A stretch of 51,385 nucleotides of DNA from Acidobacteriaceae bacterium (GTDB lineage Bacteria > Acidobacteriota > Terriglobia > Terriglobales > Acidobacteriaceae), in contig JASHRF010000062.1 of NCBI GenBank assembly GCA_030037545.1, positions 1 through 51,385 of the forward strand, in the 5' to 3' direction. A program made the translations under genes and the position numbers. Positions within the stretch are counted from its first letter, which is position 1, and every line of letters starts with the position of its first letter. Below, one piece after another: positions 43,352 through 51,385 of the stretch. The notes beneath the pieces are model-generated. The model saw only the letters and a program-made list of their open reading frames with translations. It did no database searches and was not told where the DNA came from.

Positions 43352-45163
43352 ATGACACTTGTCTCTCCCATCCTCACCATCAATGACATCTTTCGCCGCG
43401 TCAGCAGGGCAGCCAATCCGCGCGCCGTGCTCTGGCAGGATCAAGCCGGAGATTGGCAGCCGCTGTCTTCGGACCAGATCTACCAACGCGTGCGCGCTGT
43501 GGCTCAGGCATTTCTGGCCTGGGGCGTGCGCCGGGGCGATCGCATCGCCATCATCGGGGAGAATCGCTGGGAGTGGGCCGTTACGGATTTTGCGGTGCTG
43601 GCCATCGGCGCCGCCGATGTGCCCATTTACCCCACCCTCACCGCCGAACAGATCGCTGTGCTGCTGCGCGATGCCGGCTGCCGCATCGCAGTCGTCTCCA
43701 CGCGCCAGCAATTCGACAAGCTCGATTCGGTTCGAGCTGAAATCGGCCTCGAGCGCATCGTCATCATGGATGCTCCCGCGCTTCCGGGAACTATCGCCTT
43801 TCAGGATCTCGTAGCTGGCGCCGATGCCAACGGCGCTCAACGCGATCCCGAGTTCGACGCCATGGTCCATTCTGTTTCGCCCGACGATCTGGCCACCGTT
43901 ATCTATACGTCGGGAACTACCGGCGATCCCAAAGGCGTGGTTCTCACCCACGGCAACATCGCTTCCAACCAAAACCTTGCCGCCGAAGACTTTCACTTCG
44001 ACTCCGCCGACGCCTGCATCTCGTTTTTGCCCCTCTCGCACATCACCGCACGCGCCCTGGATTACGTAATGTACAATTACGGCGCCCAGGTGGCGTATTG
44101 CCCGCAGTTCGACCGGCTGCCCCAGGCTATGCGCAAAGTCCGCCCCACGGTGATCGTCGGCGTGCCCCGCGTCTACGAGAAAATCCGCCAGGAAGTGGAG
44201 CGCCGGGCCGCTCTTTCACCCGTCAAGAAGCGGCTGCTGGCAGCGGCCCTGGCACTCGGCGATGGCTTTCGCGACATTGTTTACGACGGCCGGCAGCCCA
44301 CGTCGGTGCTTTGGAAACTGGCCAACAAGCTGGTCTACTCCAAGGTGCGCGAGGCCTTTGGCGGCCGCGTTCACACCTTCATCTCCGGCGGCGCGCCTTT
44401 GGGGCTGGACACCGCGAAGTGGTTTGCCTCAGCCGGCATCGCGCTCTGGGAAGGTTACGGTCTCACCGAAACTTCGCCCGTCATCTCCATCAATACACCC
44501 ATAAATCACCGCATGGGCTCAGCGGGAATGCCGTTGGCCAACGTGATCCTCAAATTCGCGGAGGACGGCGAACTGCTGGTGCGCGGCCCGTCGGTTTTTT
44601 CCGGCTATTGGCAGAACCCCGAAACGAATGCCGAATGCATAGACTCCCGGGGCTGGTTTCGCACCGGCGACATTGCTCGCCTCGACGCCGACGGTTTTCT
44701 CTACATCACCGACCGCAAGAAAGAGCTGCTCAAGACTTCGGGCGGCAAGCTGATCGCGCCTCAGCCCATCGAAAACAAGCTCAAGAATAACGCTTTGGTG
44801 GGCAACGCCGCGCTGGTCGGCGACAGGCATAAATTCGTATGCGCTCTCGTCTCCCCGAATTTTGCGGCTCTGGAGGATTGGGCGCGCCAGCATGGAGTGG
44901 CGGTTACTTCCCGAGCCCAATTGCTGGCCGAGCCGCGCGTGCTTGCGCTTTATGGCGAAATTGTTGAGGACGTGAACAGGGGCCTGGCCAACTTTGAGAC
45001 TCTGAAGCGCTTCCGCATCGTTGCCGAGGAGTGGACCCAGGAGGGTGGCCAGCTTACGCCTTCCATGAAGCTCAAGCGCCGCGTGATCACGGAACAATAC
45101 GCGGCGGTAATCGGCGAACTCTACGCGGACGAAGCAACCGCGCACGCCGCATCGGCGAGCTGA
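43352..45163 (+). CDS. Long-chain acyl-CoA synthetase (AMP-binding, FadD15-like)
   Basis: Activates fatty acids to acyl-CoA through an acyl-adenylate. The start ATG 43352 (MTLVSPILTINDIFRRV) gives 603 residues. The ANL-superfamily motifs are all present: YTSGTTGDPKGVVLTHG (P-loop), LPLSHITARALDYVMYN, GGAPLGLDTAKWF, YGLTETSPVISIN and the hinge region GWFRTGDIARLDADGFLYIT with DRKKELLKTSGGKLIAP. It resembles the bacterial long-chain class rather than acetyl-CoA synthetase. Its last 77 bases overlap the 3' end of a gene on the other strand. Confidence 0.92.
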   Translation: MTLVSPILTINDIFRRVSRAANPRAVLWQDQAGDWQPLSSDQIYQRVRAVAQAFLAWGVRRGDRIAIIGENRWEWAVTDFAVLAIGAADVPIYPTLTAEQIAVLLRDAGCRIAVVSTRQQFDKLDSVRAEIGLERIVIMDAPALPGTIAFQDLVAGADANGAQRDPEFDAMVHSVSPDDLATVIYTSGTTGDPKGVVLTHGNIASNQNLAAEDFHFDSADACISFLPLSHITARALDYVMYNYGAQVAYCPQFDRLPQAMRKVRPTVIVGVPRVYEKIRQEVERRAALSPVKKRLLAAALALGDGFRDIVYDGRQPTSVLWKLANKLVYSKVREAFGGRVHTFISGGAPLGLDTAKWFASAGIALWEGYGLTETSPVISINTPINHRMGSAGMPLANVILKFAEDGELLVRGPSVFSGYWQNPETNAECIDSRGWFRTGDIARLDADGFLYITDRKKELLKTSGGKLIAPQPIENKLKNNALVGNAALVGDRHKFVCALVSPNFAALEDWARQHGVAVTSRAQLLAEPRVLALYGEIVEDVNRGLANFETLKRFRIVAEEWTQEGGQLTPSMKLKRRVITEQYAAVIGELYADEATAHAASAS

Positions 45164-45755
45164 TCCGCCAAATTTCCTTGCGGAACAGCACTCCCATCTT
45201 CCACATGCGCCGCAAGCCGCGGAAGAAAGGCGCGCCCCACGCGCCCACACCCAGCACCGCGCCAAAGACAATCACCGCATCGATGCTCAGGCGGCCGGCG
45301 CTCGACCAGTAGGCATCGGGCGAAAGATTCAGCCAAAGCGCAAACTCATCCAAGGTGAGCGCCGCGCCCACGCCGTAGCCCACCGACATCAGGCGGCTCA
45401 GAAAAATAGACATGGGCGAGTGCGACCGCCCGAGATCCAGCAGCCATCCATAGCCCACCAGCAGGAGGATCAGAATGCCCCACACTAGGTGATGAATATG
45501 GTGCCCGCGCACCACCACCCACTGAAAGTGTCCCTCGTGGTTCACGATGCGGTGCACCAGGATGCGGATTCCCGCAAAGGTAATCAGGAAGGAGACCGAG
45601 GCAATGAACATGCGCCGCCGCGGCCGGTCGGGAATGGTAGTGCGGATCAGGAACCCCAGCCGCGTCAACTGCAGCAGCACCAGCAGCACGATGATAACCA
45701 GGCTGACGAAAGCCAGCAACAGAAGTGCGCCAACTCCGGGCATAGTTCTATTCAA
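45087..45755 (-). CDS. Uncharacterised integral membrane protein
   Basis: A 222-residue protein with about five hydrophobic segments: VGALLLLAFVSLVIIVLLVL, MFIASVSFLITFAGI, a third with the His-rich HHIHHLVWGILILLLVGYGW, a fourth (TLDEFALWLNL region) and SIDAVIVFGAVLGVGAWGAP. The motif HHxHH at the start of a helix, with an acidic residue in TLDEF, suggests a metal or catalytic site within the membrane, but no named family is assigned. The basic C-terminal tail (RMWKMGVLFRKEIWRIS then RRARLLRPRR) is encoded opposite the end of the acyl-CoA ligase gene. The 3' overlap makes the exact end less certain; the core is convincing. Confidence 0.65.
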   Translation of the reverse strand: MNRTMPGVGALLLLAFVSLVIIVLLVLLQLTRLGFLIRTTIPDRPRRRMFIASVSFLITFAGIRILVHRIVNHEGHFQWVVVRGHHIHHLVWGILILLLVGYGWLLDLGRSHSPMSIFLSRLMSVGYGVGAALTLDEFALWLNLSPDAYWSSAGRLSIDAVIVFGAVLGVGAWGAPFFRGLRRMWKMGVLFRKEIWRISSPMRRARLLRPRRVRRLPPRIVP

Positions 45756-46003
45756 TCAGAGAAGAGCGGTTCAGCTCACAGTTTCTTGTATGTTCACAGT
45801 ACGCAGGCTGTAGCCTTTAGCTACGGGCCGGTTAACTTGTTCCCTGCATTCTTGTATTCTCCGTCACTTTGCCCTTTACAGCCGCGGAGTACACTGTTTA
45901 AGGTTCGTTTCCGGCGCAGAGCACAGCTTCCCGCAGGCTAAGCGGCCGCGTCGTGAACTGAGAATTCGGAACTGAGAACTGTTTTTTCAAGGAGACATTT
46001 CGA
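45756..46003. other. Divergent intergenic region before the phosphofructokinase gene
   Basis: No gene is seen. It includes a small hairpin GTAGCCTTTAGCTAC (45810-45824) and a direct repeat GAACTGAGAA (45954-45963 and again near 45970). The phosphofructokinase gene has a strong AAGGAG site at about 45989-45994. No promoter could be fixed. Confidence 0.4.
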
Positions 46004-47038
46004 ATGCGTGTTGCATTGTTGACCGGAGGCGGCGATTGCCCCGGACTGAACGCGGTGATTTACGCCGCTGTGCGCAAAGGCATCAATCACTACGGTGATG
46101 AGTTCATCGGCTTCCTCAACGGCTGGCGGGGCGTGCTCGACAACAACTTTATCTCTCTTACCCTCGAGAATATTGACGGCATCCAGTTGAAGGGCGGCAC
46201 CATCCTTCACTCTTCGCGCACCAATGTCAAAAAAATCCCGGGCGGCATCGACAAGGTGCAGGAGGTGCTCCAGACCAACCAGATCGACGCGCTCATTGCG
46301 CTGGGCGGTGACGATACGCAGTCCGTGACGCAATTTCTGTGCGAGCACGGCGTGGATGCGGTAGGCGTGCCCAAGACCATCGATAACGACATTAGCGGTA
46401 CCGACGCCACCTTCGGTTACGACACCGCGGTCATGATCGCCACTGAGGCCGTCGATCGCATCCATACCACGGCCGATTCGCACAACCGCGTGATCGTCAT
46501 CGAAGTGATGGGCCGCGACGCCGGTTGGATTGCCTACGCATCCGGTATCGCCGGCGGCGCGCACGTGGTCCTGGTCCCGGAAAAGGAGATCGACATCGAC
46601 CATGTTTGCAAGCTGCTTAAGTTCAACTACGACCACGGCAAGCATTACGGCGTGGTGGTGGTTGCCGAGGGCTGTCATCTGCCCGAGGTGGGCCAGGTGA
46701 TTGGGTCCGCGCAGGTTGATTCGTTTGGCCACGCGCGGCTCTCCGGCATCGGCGAAGCACTCGCCGACCTGATCGAGAAAAAGACCGGCTTTGAGACGCG
46801 CTCAGTGAACCTGGGCCACACCCAGCGCGGCGGCGTGCCCACGGCCTACGATCGCCTGCTCGGTCAGCGCTACGGCCTGCACGCCATCGACATGGTGCAC
46901 CAGAAAAAGTGGGGCCGCATTGCCGTCCTGCGCGGTCTCGACATTTGCGACATTCCCATCAAGGATGCGATCGCCACCAATCGCCGCCTCGATCAGCGCT
47001 TTTTCGACGTGATCGCCGATCTCGAGCCCAAAATCTAG
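46004..47038 (+). CDS. pfkA: 6-phosphofructokinase, diphosphate-type signature
   Basis: Phosphorylates fructose 6-phosphate in glycolysis. The 344-residue protein has LLTGGGDCPGLNAVI at the N-terminus, GGDDT at 101-105, PKTIDNDI at 123-130, MGRDAGWIA and GHTQRGGVPTAYDRLL. In ATP-dependent enzymes positions 104 and 124 (E. coli numbering, which this protein matches) are both Gly. Asp104 and Lys124, as here, mark enzymes that use diphosphate as phosphate donor and work reversibly. So the protein is probably PPi-dependent, though some members of this clade use ATP. It has an AAGGAG site and stands alone. Confidence 0.9.
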   Translation: MRVALLTGGGDCPGLNAVIYAAVRKGINHYGDEFIGFLNGWRGVLDNNFISLTLENIDGIQLKGGTILHSSRTNVKKIPGGIDKVQEVLQTNQIDALIALGGDDTQSVTQFLCEHGVDAVGVPKTIDNDISGTDATFGYDTAVMIATEAVDRIHTTADSHNRVIVIEVMGRDAGWIAYASGIAGGAHVVLVPEKEIDIDHVCKLLKFNYDHGKHYGVVVVAEGCHLPEVGQVIGSAQVDSFGHARLSGIGEALADLIEKKTGFETRSVNLGHTQRGGVPTAYDRLLGQRYGLHAIDMVHQKKWGRIAVLRGLDICDIPIKDAIATNRRLDQRFFDVIADLEPKI

Positions 47039-47069
47039 CGAGTAGCGCTTTTTCAAAATCACTTCACGG

Positions 47070-47103
47070 TGCTGGTGCCCCAGGTCTCGATTCTGAAAGC
47101 TGG
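47070..47103 (+). repeat. Hairpin repeat related to the argG-argH hairpin (degenerate)
   Basis: TGCTGGTGCCCCAGGTCTCG and then TTCTGAAAGCTGG can form an imperfect stem. The left part matches the minus-strand sequence GGGTGCCCCAGGTCC at 34806-34820. It lies 32 bases after the phosphofructokinase stop and reads in the same direction. Confidence 0.5.
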
Positions 47104-47147
47104 TAACCGCGATACCCGATATCCCGCAAATCCGCTACAGTTTTCCT

Positions 47148-47609
47148 GTGCTCTACCGCCTTTACCAGCCCGGCGACTTCGCCGCCCTCTACGCCATCGA
47201 GGAAACCTGTTTCCAGTCTCCGCTGCGTTTCCCGCGTGCGTTCATGCACGAGCTCGTTGCCAGCTCCGACGCCGCCACATGGATCGCGGAAGACCAAGGC
47301 CAAATGACCGGCTTCGCCATCGTCGAGTGGTCGCGCAGCGAAGATGAAGCGCCGGCCTACATCCAGACCATCGAAGTGTCCCCGGAGGAGCGCCAGCATG
47401 GCATCGGCGCGGAGCTCCTGCGCCGCCTCGAAACCTCCGCTCAAGCCGCCAGGGCCGAATCTATCTGGCTGCACGTGGACGTCGGAAACTCCTCCGCAAT
47501 TCATCTGTACGAATCCCATGGCTACCAATACCAGGGCAAGGAGGAGCGCTATTACGCGCGCCACCGCCCCGCTCTCATCTACGCGAAGGCTCTGATCCTT
47601 GAACCCTGA
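47148..47609 (+). CDS. GNAT acetyltransferase, RimI-like
   Basis: A 153-residue GNAT-fold enzyme starting at GTG 47148, with no clear ribosome binding site. Visible: ATWIAEDQGQMTGFAIVEW (beta4), IQTIEVSPEERQHGIGAELL with the acetyl-CoA loop R/Q-x-x-G-I-G, and ESIWLHVDVGNSSAIHLYES then HGYQYQGKEERYY, which is the RimI-type substrate end. RimI acetylates the ribosomal protein S18 N-terminus, but many paralogues act on other targets. It is followed closely by the peptidase gene on the same strand. Confidence 0.8.
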   Translation: MLYRLYQPGDFAALYAIEETCFQSPLRFPRAFMHELVASSDAATWIAEDQGQMTGFAIVEWSRSEDEAPAYIQTIEVSPEERQHGIGAELLRRLETSAQAARAESIWLHVDVGNSSAIHLYESHGYQYQGKEERYYARHRPALIYAKALILEP

Positions 47610-47631
47610 TCTCTGTGGTACAACTTTCCCC

Positions 47632-48723
47632 GTGGACCACTTCCGCCGCATGGGCGCGCTGCGCCGCAAGCTGACCCGCGCCGGCCTTTCCGGGCTCCTC
47701 GTTACCCACCTCCCCGATGTTCGCTATCTGTGCGGTTTTACTGGCTCCAGCGCCGCGCTGGCCGTTACGCGCTTCCAGGCGCGGCTCTTCACCGACGGCC
47801 GCTACAGATCCCAGGCCGAAGAAGAAGTCCAGGCCGCTGACGTGGAAATTTCCACCAGCGCTGCCGCCATAGCCGCAGTGCAATGGATTGCCGCGCAAAC
47901 CGCTGTTACTTCTGTCGGTTTTGACCCTACCACCACCACCGTCGCCGAGCTTGCCCGCTGGAAAGACGCGCTGCCCGCTCGGCTGCGCCGCAGCCTGCTC
48001 ACGCCGCTGGCCGCATCCCTTATCGAGCCGCTGCGCCGCGTCAAAAGCGAGGCCGAGCTGGCCGTGATGCATGAAGCCGCCCTCACGGGCTGCCGGCTCT
48101 TCGACCACATGCTCAGCATCCTCCGTCCCGGCATGCCGGAGATCGAAGTCGCTGCCGAGCTCGAGCACCAGGCCCGCCTGTTCGGCGCCGAGGGCATGTC
48201 ATTTGAGACCATCGTCGCCGCAGGCAAGCGCTCCGCATTGCCGCACGGACGCGCTACCGCCAACCCGCTGCCTCGTCGAGGCTTCCTGACCCTCGACTTC
48301 GGTATAATCCTCAGAGGTTATTGCTCGGATATGACGCGCACCGTGTTCCTGGGAAGCCCGAAGGCCGGCGAGCGGAGCGCGTACCAGGCTGTCCTCGAAG
48401 CCCAGCAGGCAGCCGTCAATCAAGTCAGCGCGGGCGTTCGCTGCGGCGATGTGGACGAAGCTGCCCGCAACGTCCTGCGAAGGGAGGGGTTCGCAGACGC
48501 ATTCACCCATTCCACCGGCCACGGTGTTGGCCTGGAGATTCACGAAACGCCCCGGATCGGCGCGGGACAAACCAACCGGCTGCAGGCCGGCATGGTCATC
48601 ACTATCGAGCCCGGGATTTACCTGCCCGGCCGGTTTGGTATTCGCATTGAAGACATGGTGGCCGTAACGCGCATCGGAGCAGAGATTCTGACCCCGGCGC
48701 CCAAGGCCCTCATCGAGTTGTGA
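47632..48723 (+). CDS. Xaa-Pro aminopeptidase/dipeptidase (M24 family)
   Basis: Metallopeptidase cutting peptide bonds next to proline. The start is uncertain: GTG 47632 gives 363 residues; TTG 47599 would overlap the acetyltransferase gene by 11 bp. The N-terminal creatinase-like domain is seen as GLLVTHLPDVRYLCGFTGSS. The pita-bread domain carries all five metal ligands: LDFGIILRGYCSDMTRTV (two Asp), HSTGHGVGLEIHE (His), ITIEPGIYLPG (Glu) and GIRIEDMVAVT (Glu). Probably cytoplasmic, since no signal peptide is present. Next comes accB after 120 bp. Confidence 0.92.
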   Translation: MDHFRRMGALRRKLTRAGLSGLLVTHLPDVRYLCGFTGSSAALAVTRFQARLFTDGRYRSQAEEEVQAADVEISTSAAAIAAVQWIAAQTAVTSVGFDPTTTTVAELARWKDALPARLRRSLLTPLAASLIEPLRRVKSEAELAVMHEAALTGCRLFDHMLSILRPGMPEIEVAAELEHQARLFGAEGMSFETIVAAGKRSALPHGRATANPLPRRGFLTLDFGIILRGYCSDMTRTVFLGSPKAGERSAYQAVLEAQQAAVNQVSAGVRCGDVDEAARNVLRREGFADAFTHSTGHGVGLEIHETPRIGAGQTNRLQAGMVITIEPGIYLPGRFGIRIEDMVAVTRIGAEILTPAPKALIEL

Positions 48724-48732
48724 GCCCTTGTC

Positions 48733-48811
48733 AGCGGAGTTAGGAACCGAGCGGAGTTAGGAAAAGCTCCACGAAGATTGAAGCGTCGGGACTGGCATCG
48801 TTAACTCCGCT
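48733..48811 (+). promoter_or_regulatory. Repeated and inverted sequence in the accB leader
   Basis: AGCGGAGTTA occurs twice (48733-48742 and 48750-48759, with GGAA after each), and its exact complement TAACTCCGCT lies at 48802-48811. Either copy could pair with the inverted copy, giving two alternative hairpins before accB. That layout could act as a terminator for the peptidase gene or as a leader that controls accB. This is inferred from pairing only. Confidence 0.45.
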
Positions 48812-48843
48812 AGCGCCGCTGCTTCTGGAGAGCTAAGGAACGA

Positions 48844-49353
48844 ATGAAGCAACAGGATATTGACGACCTACGCAAACTGATCGACTTTCTGAAGGTCCAC
48901 CAGGTAGCCGAGTTCGATCTTGACCGCGGCGACCTGAAGATCCGGCTCAAATTTCACGAGCCACAGGCCGTCCCGGCGAATCTCGCCGACTTGGCCCGGC
49001 TGCTGGCCGCCACGCCCTCGGCCGCCGCGCCCGCCGCGCCCCCCATTTCGGCCCAAACTGCCGCGTCCGCCGCCGATCCTTCAGCCGCTGCGGCAGCCGA
49101 TCCCGATGCCGGCCTGCACATGGTCAAGTCGCCCATCGTGGGCACTTATTACGGTTCGCCCTCGCCCGGTTCCGCGCCTTTTGTCTCGCCCGGCGATCAC
49201 GTGGAGAAAGGCCAGGTCATCTGCATCGTCGAAGCCATGAAACTCATGAACGAGATCGAGTCCGACGCCGACGGCAAGATCGTCAGGTGCCTGGTGACAA
49301 ACGGCCAGCCCATCGAATTCGGCCAGCCGCTGTTTGCCATCCGTCCGGCGTAG
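48844..49353 (+). CDS. accB: Biotin carboxyl carrier protein of acetyl-CoA carboxylase
   Basis: Carries carboxybiotin between the two half reactions of acetyl-CoA carboxylase, the first step of fatty acid synthesis. Its 169 residues comprise a short N-terminal domain (IDDLRKLIDFLKVHQVAEFD), an Ala/Pro-rich linker (about 55-90) and the biotinyl domain. EAMKLM has the biotinylated Lys at 133, and the thumb-like segment YYGSPSPGSAPFVSPGD before it is typical of bacterial BCCP. AAGGA lies five bases before the ATG. accC follows after 152 bp. Confidence 0.96.
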   Translation: MKQQDIDDLRKLIDFLKVHQVAEFDLDRGDLKIRLKFHEPQAVPANLADLARLLAATPSAAAPAAPPISAQTAASAADPSAAAAADPDAGLHMVKSPIVGTYYGSPSPGSAPFVSPGDHVEKGQVICIVEAMKLMNEIESDADGKIVRCLVTNGQPIEFGQPLFAIRPA

Positions 49354-49505
49354 ATCGAGCGAGCCAGCGAGTCAGCCTGCCCGCGACGCCGCGATTCGCT
49401 GAATGACAAGTTTCGCAATTGAAGGGTATTCGCAACCACCCGATTCTTTGACTTAGGTTGATACTTGCCGATTCGATAACCCGCTGACTTGCTGATTTGC
49501 TAACT

Positions 49506-50867
49506 ATGTTTCGTAAAGTTCTGATCGCCAATCGCGGCGAAATCGCACTTCGCGTCATCAATGCCTGCCGGGAGCTGGGCATTCGCACCGTCGCCATCTA
49601 CAGCGAGGCCGACCGCAACTCCCTGCACGTGCGCTTTGCCGACGAGGCCATCTGCATCGGCCCGCCGCGGGCTGCTGACAGCTATCTCAACGTGCCCGCG
49701 GTCATCTCCGCTGCCGAGATCCAGGACGTTGAAGCCATCCATCCCGGCTACGGCCTGCTCAGCGAGAACGCCAACTTTGCCGAAGTCTGCCGTGCTTCGA
49801 ACATCAAGTTCATCGGCCCTCCGCCCGAGGTCACGCGCCTGATGGGTGAAAAGGAGAAAGCCCGCCAGGCCATGAAGCGCGCCAAGGTGCCGATTCTCCC
49901 CGGCTCCGACGGCGTTCTGCCCACTATCGAAGAGGCTGAAGAGACCGCCGGGCGCATCGGTTACCCAGTCATCCTCAAAGCCAAGGCCGGCGGCGGCGGG
50001 CGTGGCATGAGAATTGTGCGCGCGCCCGAGGAGCTGCCGAATCTTTTCCATTCCGCCCACGCCGAGGCAGCCAACGCCTTTGGCAACGGCGAGCTGTACA
50101 TGGAAAAGTTCATTGAGAACCCGCGCCACATTGAGTTCCAGGTGCTGGCGGACGAGCACGGCCACGTGACGACTCTGTTTGAGCGCGAGTGCTCCATCCA
50201 GCGCCGCCACCAGAAGCTGATCGAAGAAGCGCCGTCGCTCCAGGTCACGCCCAAAATGCGCGAAGAGATTGGCCGCACCCTCTGCCGCTGCCTCGCCGAT
50301 ATCGGCTACCAGAACGCGGGCACCGTCGAGTTCCTCATGGACCCCGACCACCATCTCTACTTCATCGAGATGAACACCCGCATCCAGGTAGAGCACCCGG
50401 TGACCGAAGCCATCACCGGCATCGACATGGTCAAGGCGCAACTGCGCATCGCCAGCGGCGAAAAGCTCAGCGACATTCTCCCGCCCAAAATCGAAATCCG
50501 CGGCCACTCCATCGAGTGCCGCATTAACGCTGAACACCCGCAGAAGTTCACGCCCTCCGCAGGAAAGATCACGGCCTTCAACGTGCCCGGCGGCAACGGC
50601 GTCCGCGTGGACACGGCGCAGTACGCTGAAGGCGTGGTCCCGCCCTACTACGACTCGCTCATCGCCAAGCTCATCGTGCACGGCGTAGACCGCGCCGAAG
50701 CTATCGCCAAGATGGAGCGCGCGCTGAGCCAGTTCATCGTCCAGGGCATCGACACTTCCATCCCGCTGCACCAGGAAATCTTCCAGGACGAAGGTTTCCG
50801 CGCCGGGGAGTTCGATACTGGCTTCATGGAGCGGTTTCTGGCTGCGAGAGCCCAGGCCGTGAAGTGA
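49506..50867 (+). CDS. accC: Biotin carboxylase subunit of acetyl-CoA carboxylase
   Basis: ATP-grasp enzyme that carboxylates biotin on BCCP with bicarbonate. The start ATG 49506 ([17 protein letters not shown]) gives 453 residues; the TTG at 49497 adds only three. Motifs: [20 protein letters not shown], the ATP-binding glycine loop [48 protein letters not shown] (metal and catalytic residues) and [13 protein letters not shown]. The 152-bp gap from accB is larger than usual and could hold a separate promoter. Subunits accA and accD are not in the window. Confidence 0.97.
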   Translation: MFRKVLIANRGEIALRVINACRELGIRTVAIYSEADRNSLHVRFADEAICIGPPRAADSYLNVPAVISAAEIQDVEAIHPGYGLLSENANFAEVCRASNIKFIGPPPEVTRLMGEKEKARQAMKRAKVPILPGSDGVLPTIEEAEETAGRIGYPVILKAKAGGGGRGMRIVRAPEELPNLFHSAHAEAANAFGNGELYMEKFIENPRHIEFQVLADEHGHVTTLFERECSIQRRHQKLIEEAPSLQVTPKMREEIGRTLCRCLADIGYQNAGTVEFLMDPDHHLYFIEMNTRIQVEHPVTEAITGIDMVKAQLRIASGEKLSDILPPKIEIRGHSIECRINAEHPQKFTPSAGKITAFNVPGGNGVRVDTAQYAEGVVPPYYDSLIAKLIVHGVDRAEAIAKMERALSQFIVQGIDTSIPLHQEIFQDEGFRAGEFDTGFMERFLAARAQAVK

Positions 50868-51385
50868 CCCAAAAGCGGAGGGGTGAGCCGACACTGAATC
50901 GTGTCAACGATACCCTCATGGCGCGGCTTTCGACTCACCGCTCATTGAAGCAAAAGGCAGCCTACGGATACATGGGGCGGCCCGAGGCTGAATTTCGCGA
51001 GTTCGCATGCACCGTGCTGCAATCTTTGGCAGCGACAGGCTAGCATAATACGGTGCGCCGCTTCCCCGGCACAAGTCATCGCGCATCTATCAGCAGGGCA
51101 ATCGCAGTTGGAAAGGCGCGCCAGCAGTGTTGATTTCAGGTTCGTATGTACCCCCCCGGGGGGGTGCGTGGGATTCTTCCATGAAGTCCCTTGTTTTCTG
51201 ATGGTTGGATGCGTTTTTGGGTGCGATTAACATGCGGATTTGTGCGAGAAAACTTAACTTCTTTGCGCTTCTTTGCGCCTGCCGGCCCCGGATTCTCGAG
51301 CAGCCACGAGTGCCTGGGAACGTTTTTTCACAGCATAGCGGAACGGTGAAATTAACCCGCAACGAAGGGCGAAAATATATTTCCC
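50868..51385. other. Gene-free region after accC, with hairpin and C7G7 palindrome
   Basis: No convincing gene in this 518-base stretch. GGTGAG (50882-50887) faces CTCACC (50934-50939) with an inner GCCG/CGGC pair and a small GACAC/GTGTC hairpin between, a possible stop for the acc operon. At 51150-51165 lies the perfect 16-base palindrome ACCCCCCCGGGGGGGT. A minus-strand open frame at 51090-51362 has no RBS or motif and is not listed as a gene. Confidence 0.5.
51150..51165. repeat. Perfect C7/G7 palindrome
   Basis: ACCCCCCCGGGGGGGT reads the same on both strands. From memory, similar runs occur as dispersed elements in acidobacterial genomes; in this window it is the only copy. Confidence 0.6.

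Noticed and set aside
49500..50894. 464-codon open frame opposite accC
   Set aside because: Exact shadow of a highly conserved gene; no independent coding evidence.
51090..51362. 90-codon minus-strand open frame at the window's end
   Set aside because: Runs through the C7G7 palindrome, has no RBS or motif, and its composition is unlike the neighbouring genes.

Overview
This window looks like chromosomal DNA of an acidobacterium, most likely class Terriglobia (Acidobacteriaceae or relatives). This is inferred from several things: moderately high GC; two very large Oar-type TonB-dependent receptors with an N-terminal carboxypeptidase-regulatory-like domain; a type IV pilus/type II secretion gene set of acidobacterial style; a hopanoid glycosyltransferase (HpnB) fragment; and dispersed short hairpin repeats between genes. 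No phage, CRISPR array, rRNA or tRNA was seen.

Layout. 1-1654: 3' part of metG, followed by a scar of a VapC-like PIN toxin. 1815-9026: a plus-strand operon gspF-gspE-pilM-pilN-pilO-like-pilP-like-pseudopilin, without a secretin gene in view. 9237-13861: minus-strand housekeeping genes dnaK, ribD, a small unknown gene and ftsY; a HAIR-like inverted repeat lies upstream of dnaK. 14253-15406: an unknown outer-membrane protein abutting a truncated hpnB. 15619-28925: a carbohydrate region with two TonB receptors, a polysaccharide deacetylase, a LacI regulator, a secreted GH2 enzyme with the exo-beta-D-glucosaminidase (CsxA-type) signature and an APC permease. A perfect 14-bp LacI-type operator sits between the second receptor and lacI. 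29365-32804: a lipoprotein cytochrome c, an isolated hypF and a frameshifted SMI1/KNR4 (SUKH) gene.

32796-41475: a minus-strand arginine cluster read in the order argR-argC-argB-argD-argF-(unknown low-GC gene)-argG-argH-GNAT (argA-like). It is preceded by two ARG boxes separated by exactly 3 bp, so ArgR probably controls itself and the pathway. Together these genes take glutamate to arginine except for the deacetylation step (argJ or argE is not in the window). 41674-50867: a membrane diguanylate cyclase, a long-chain acyl-CoA ligase, a membrane protein overlapping it antisense, a phosphofructokinase with the diphosphate-type signature, a RimI-like acetyltransferase, an Xaa-Pro peptidase, and accB-accC of acetyl-CoA carboxylase. 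50868-51385 has no convincing gene.

The most interesting observations are: the putative amino-sugar (chitosan-type) locus with its operator; the tandem ARG boxes; a two-hairpin repeat found four times, always in the same orientation as the upstream gene; two A/T-rich orphan genes in or next to the arg cluster, one of them frameshifted; and two gene scars (vapC, hpnB).
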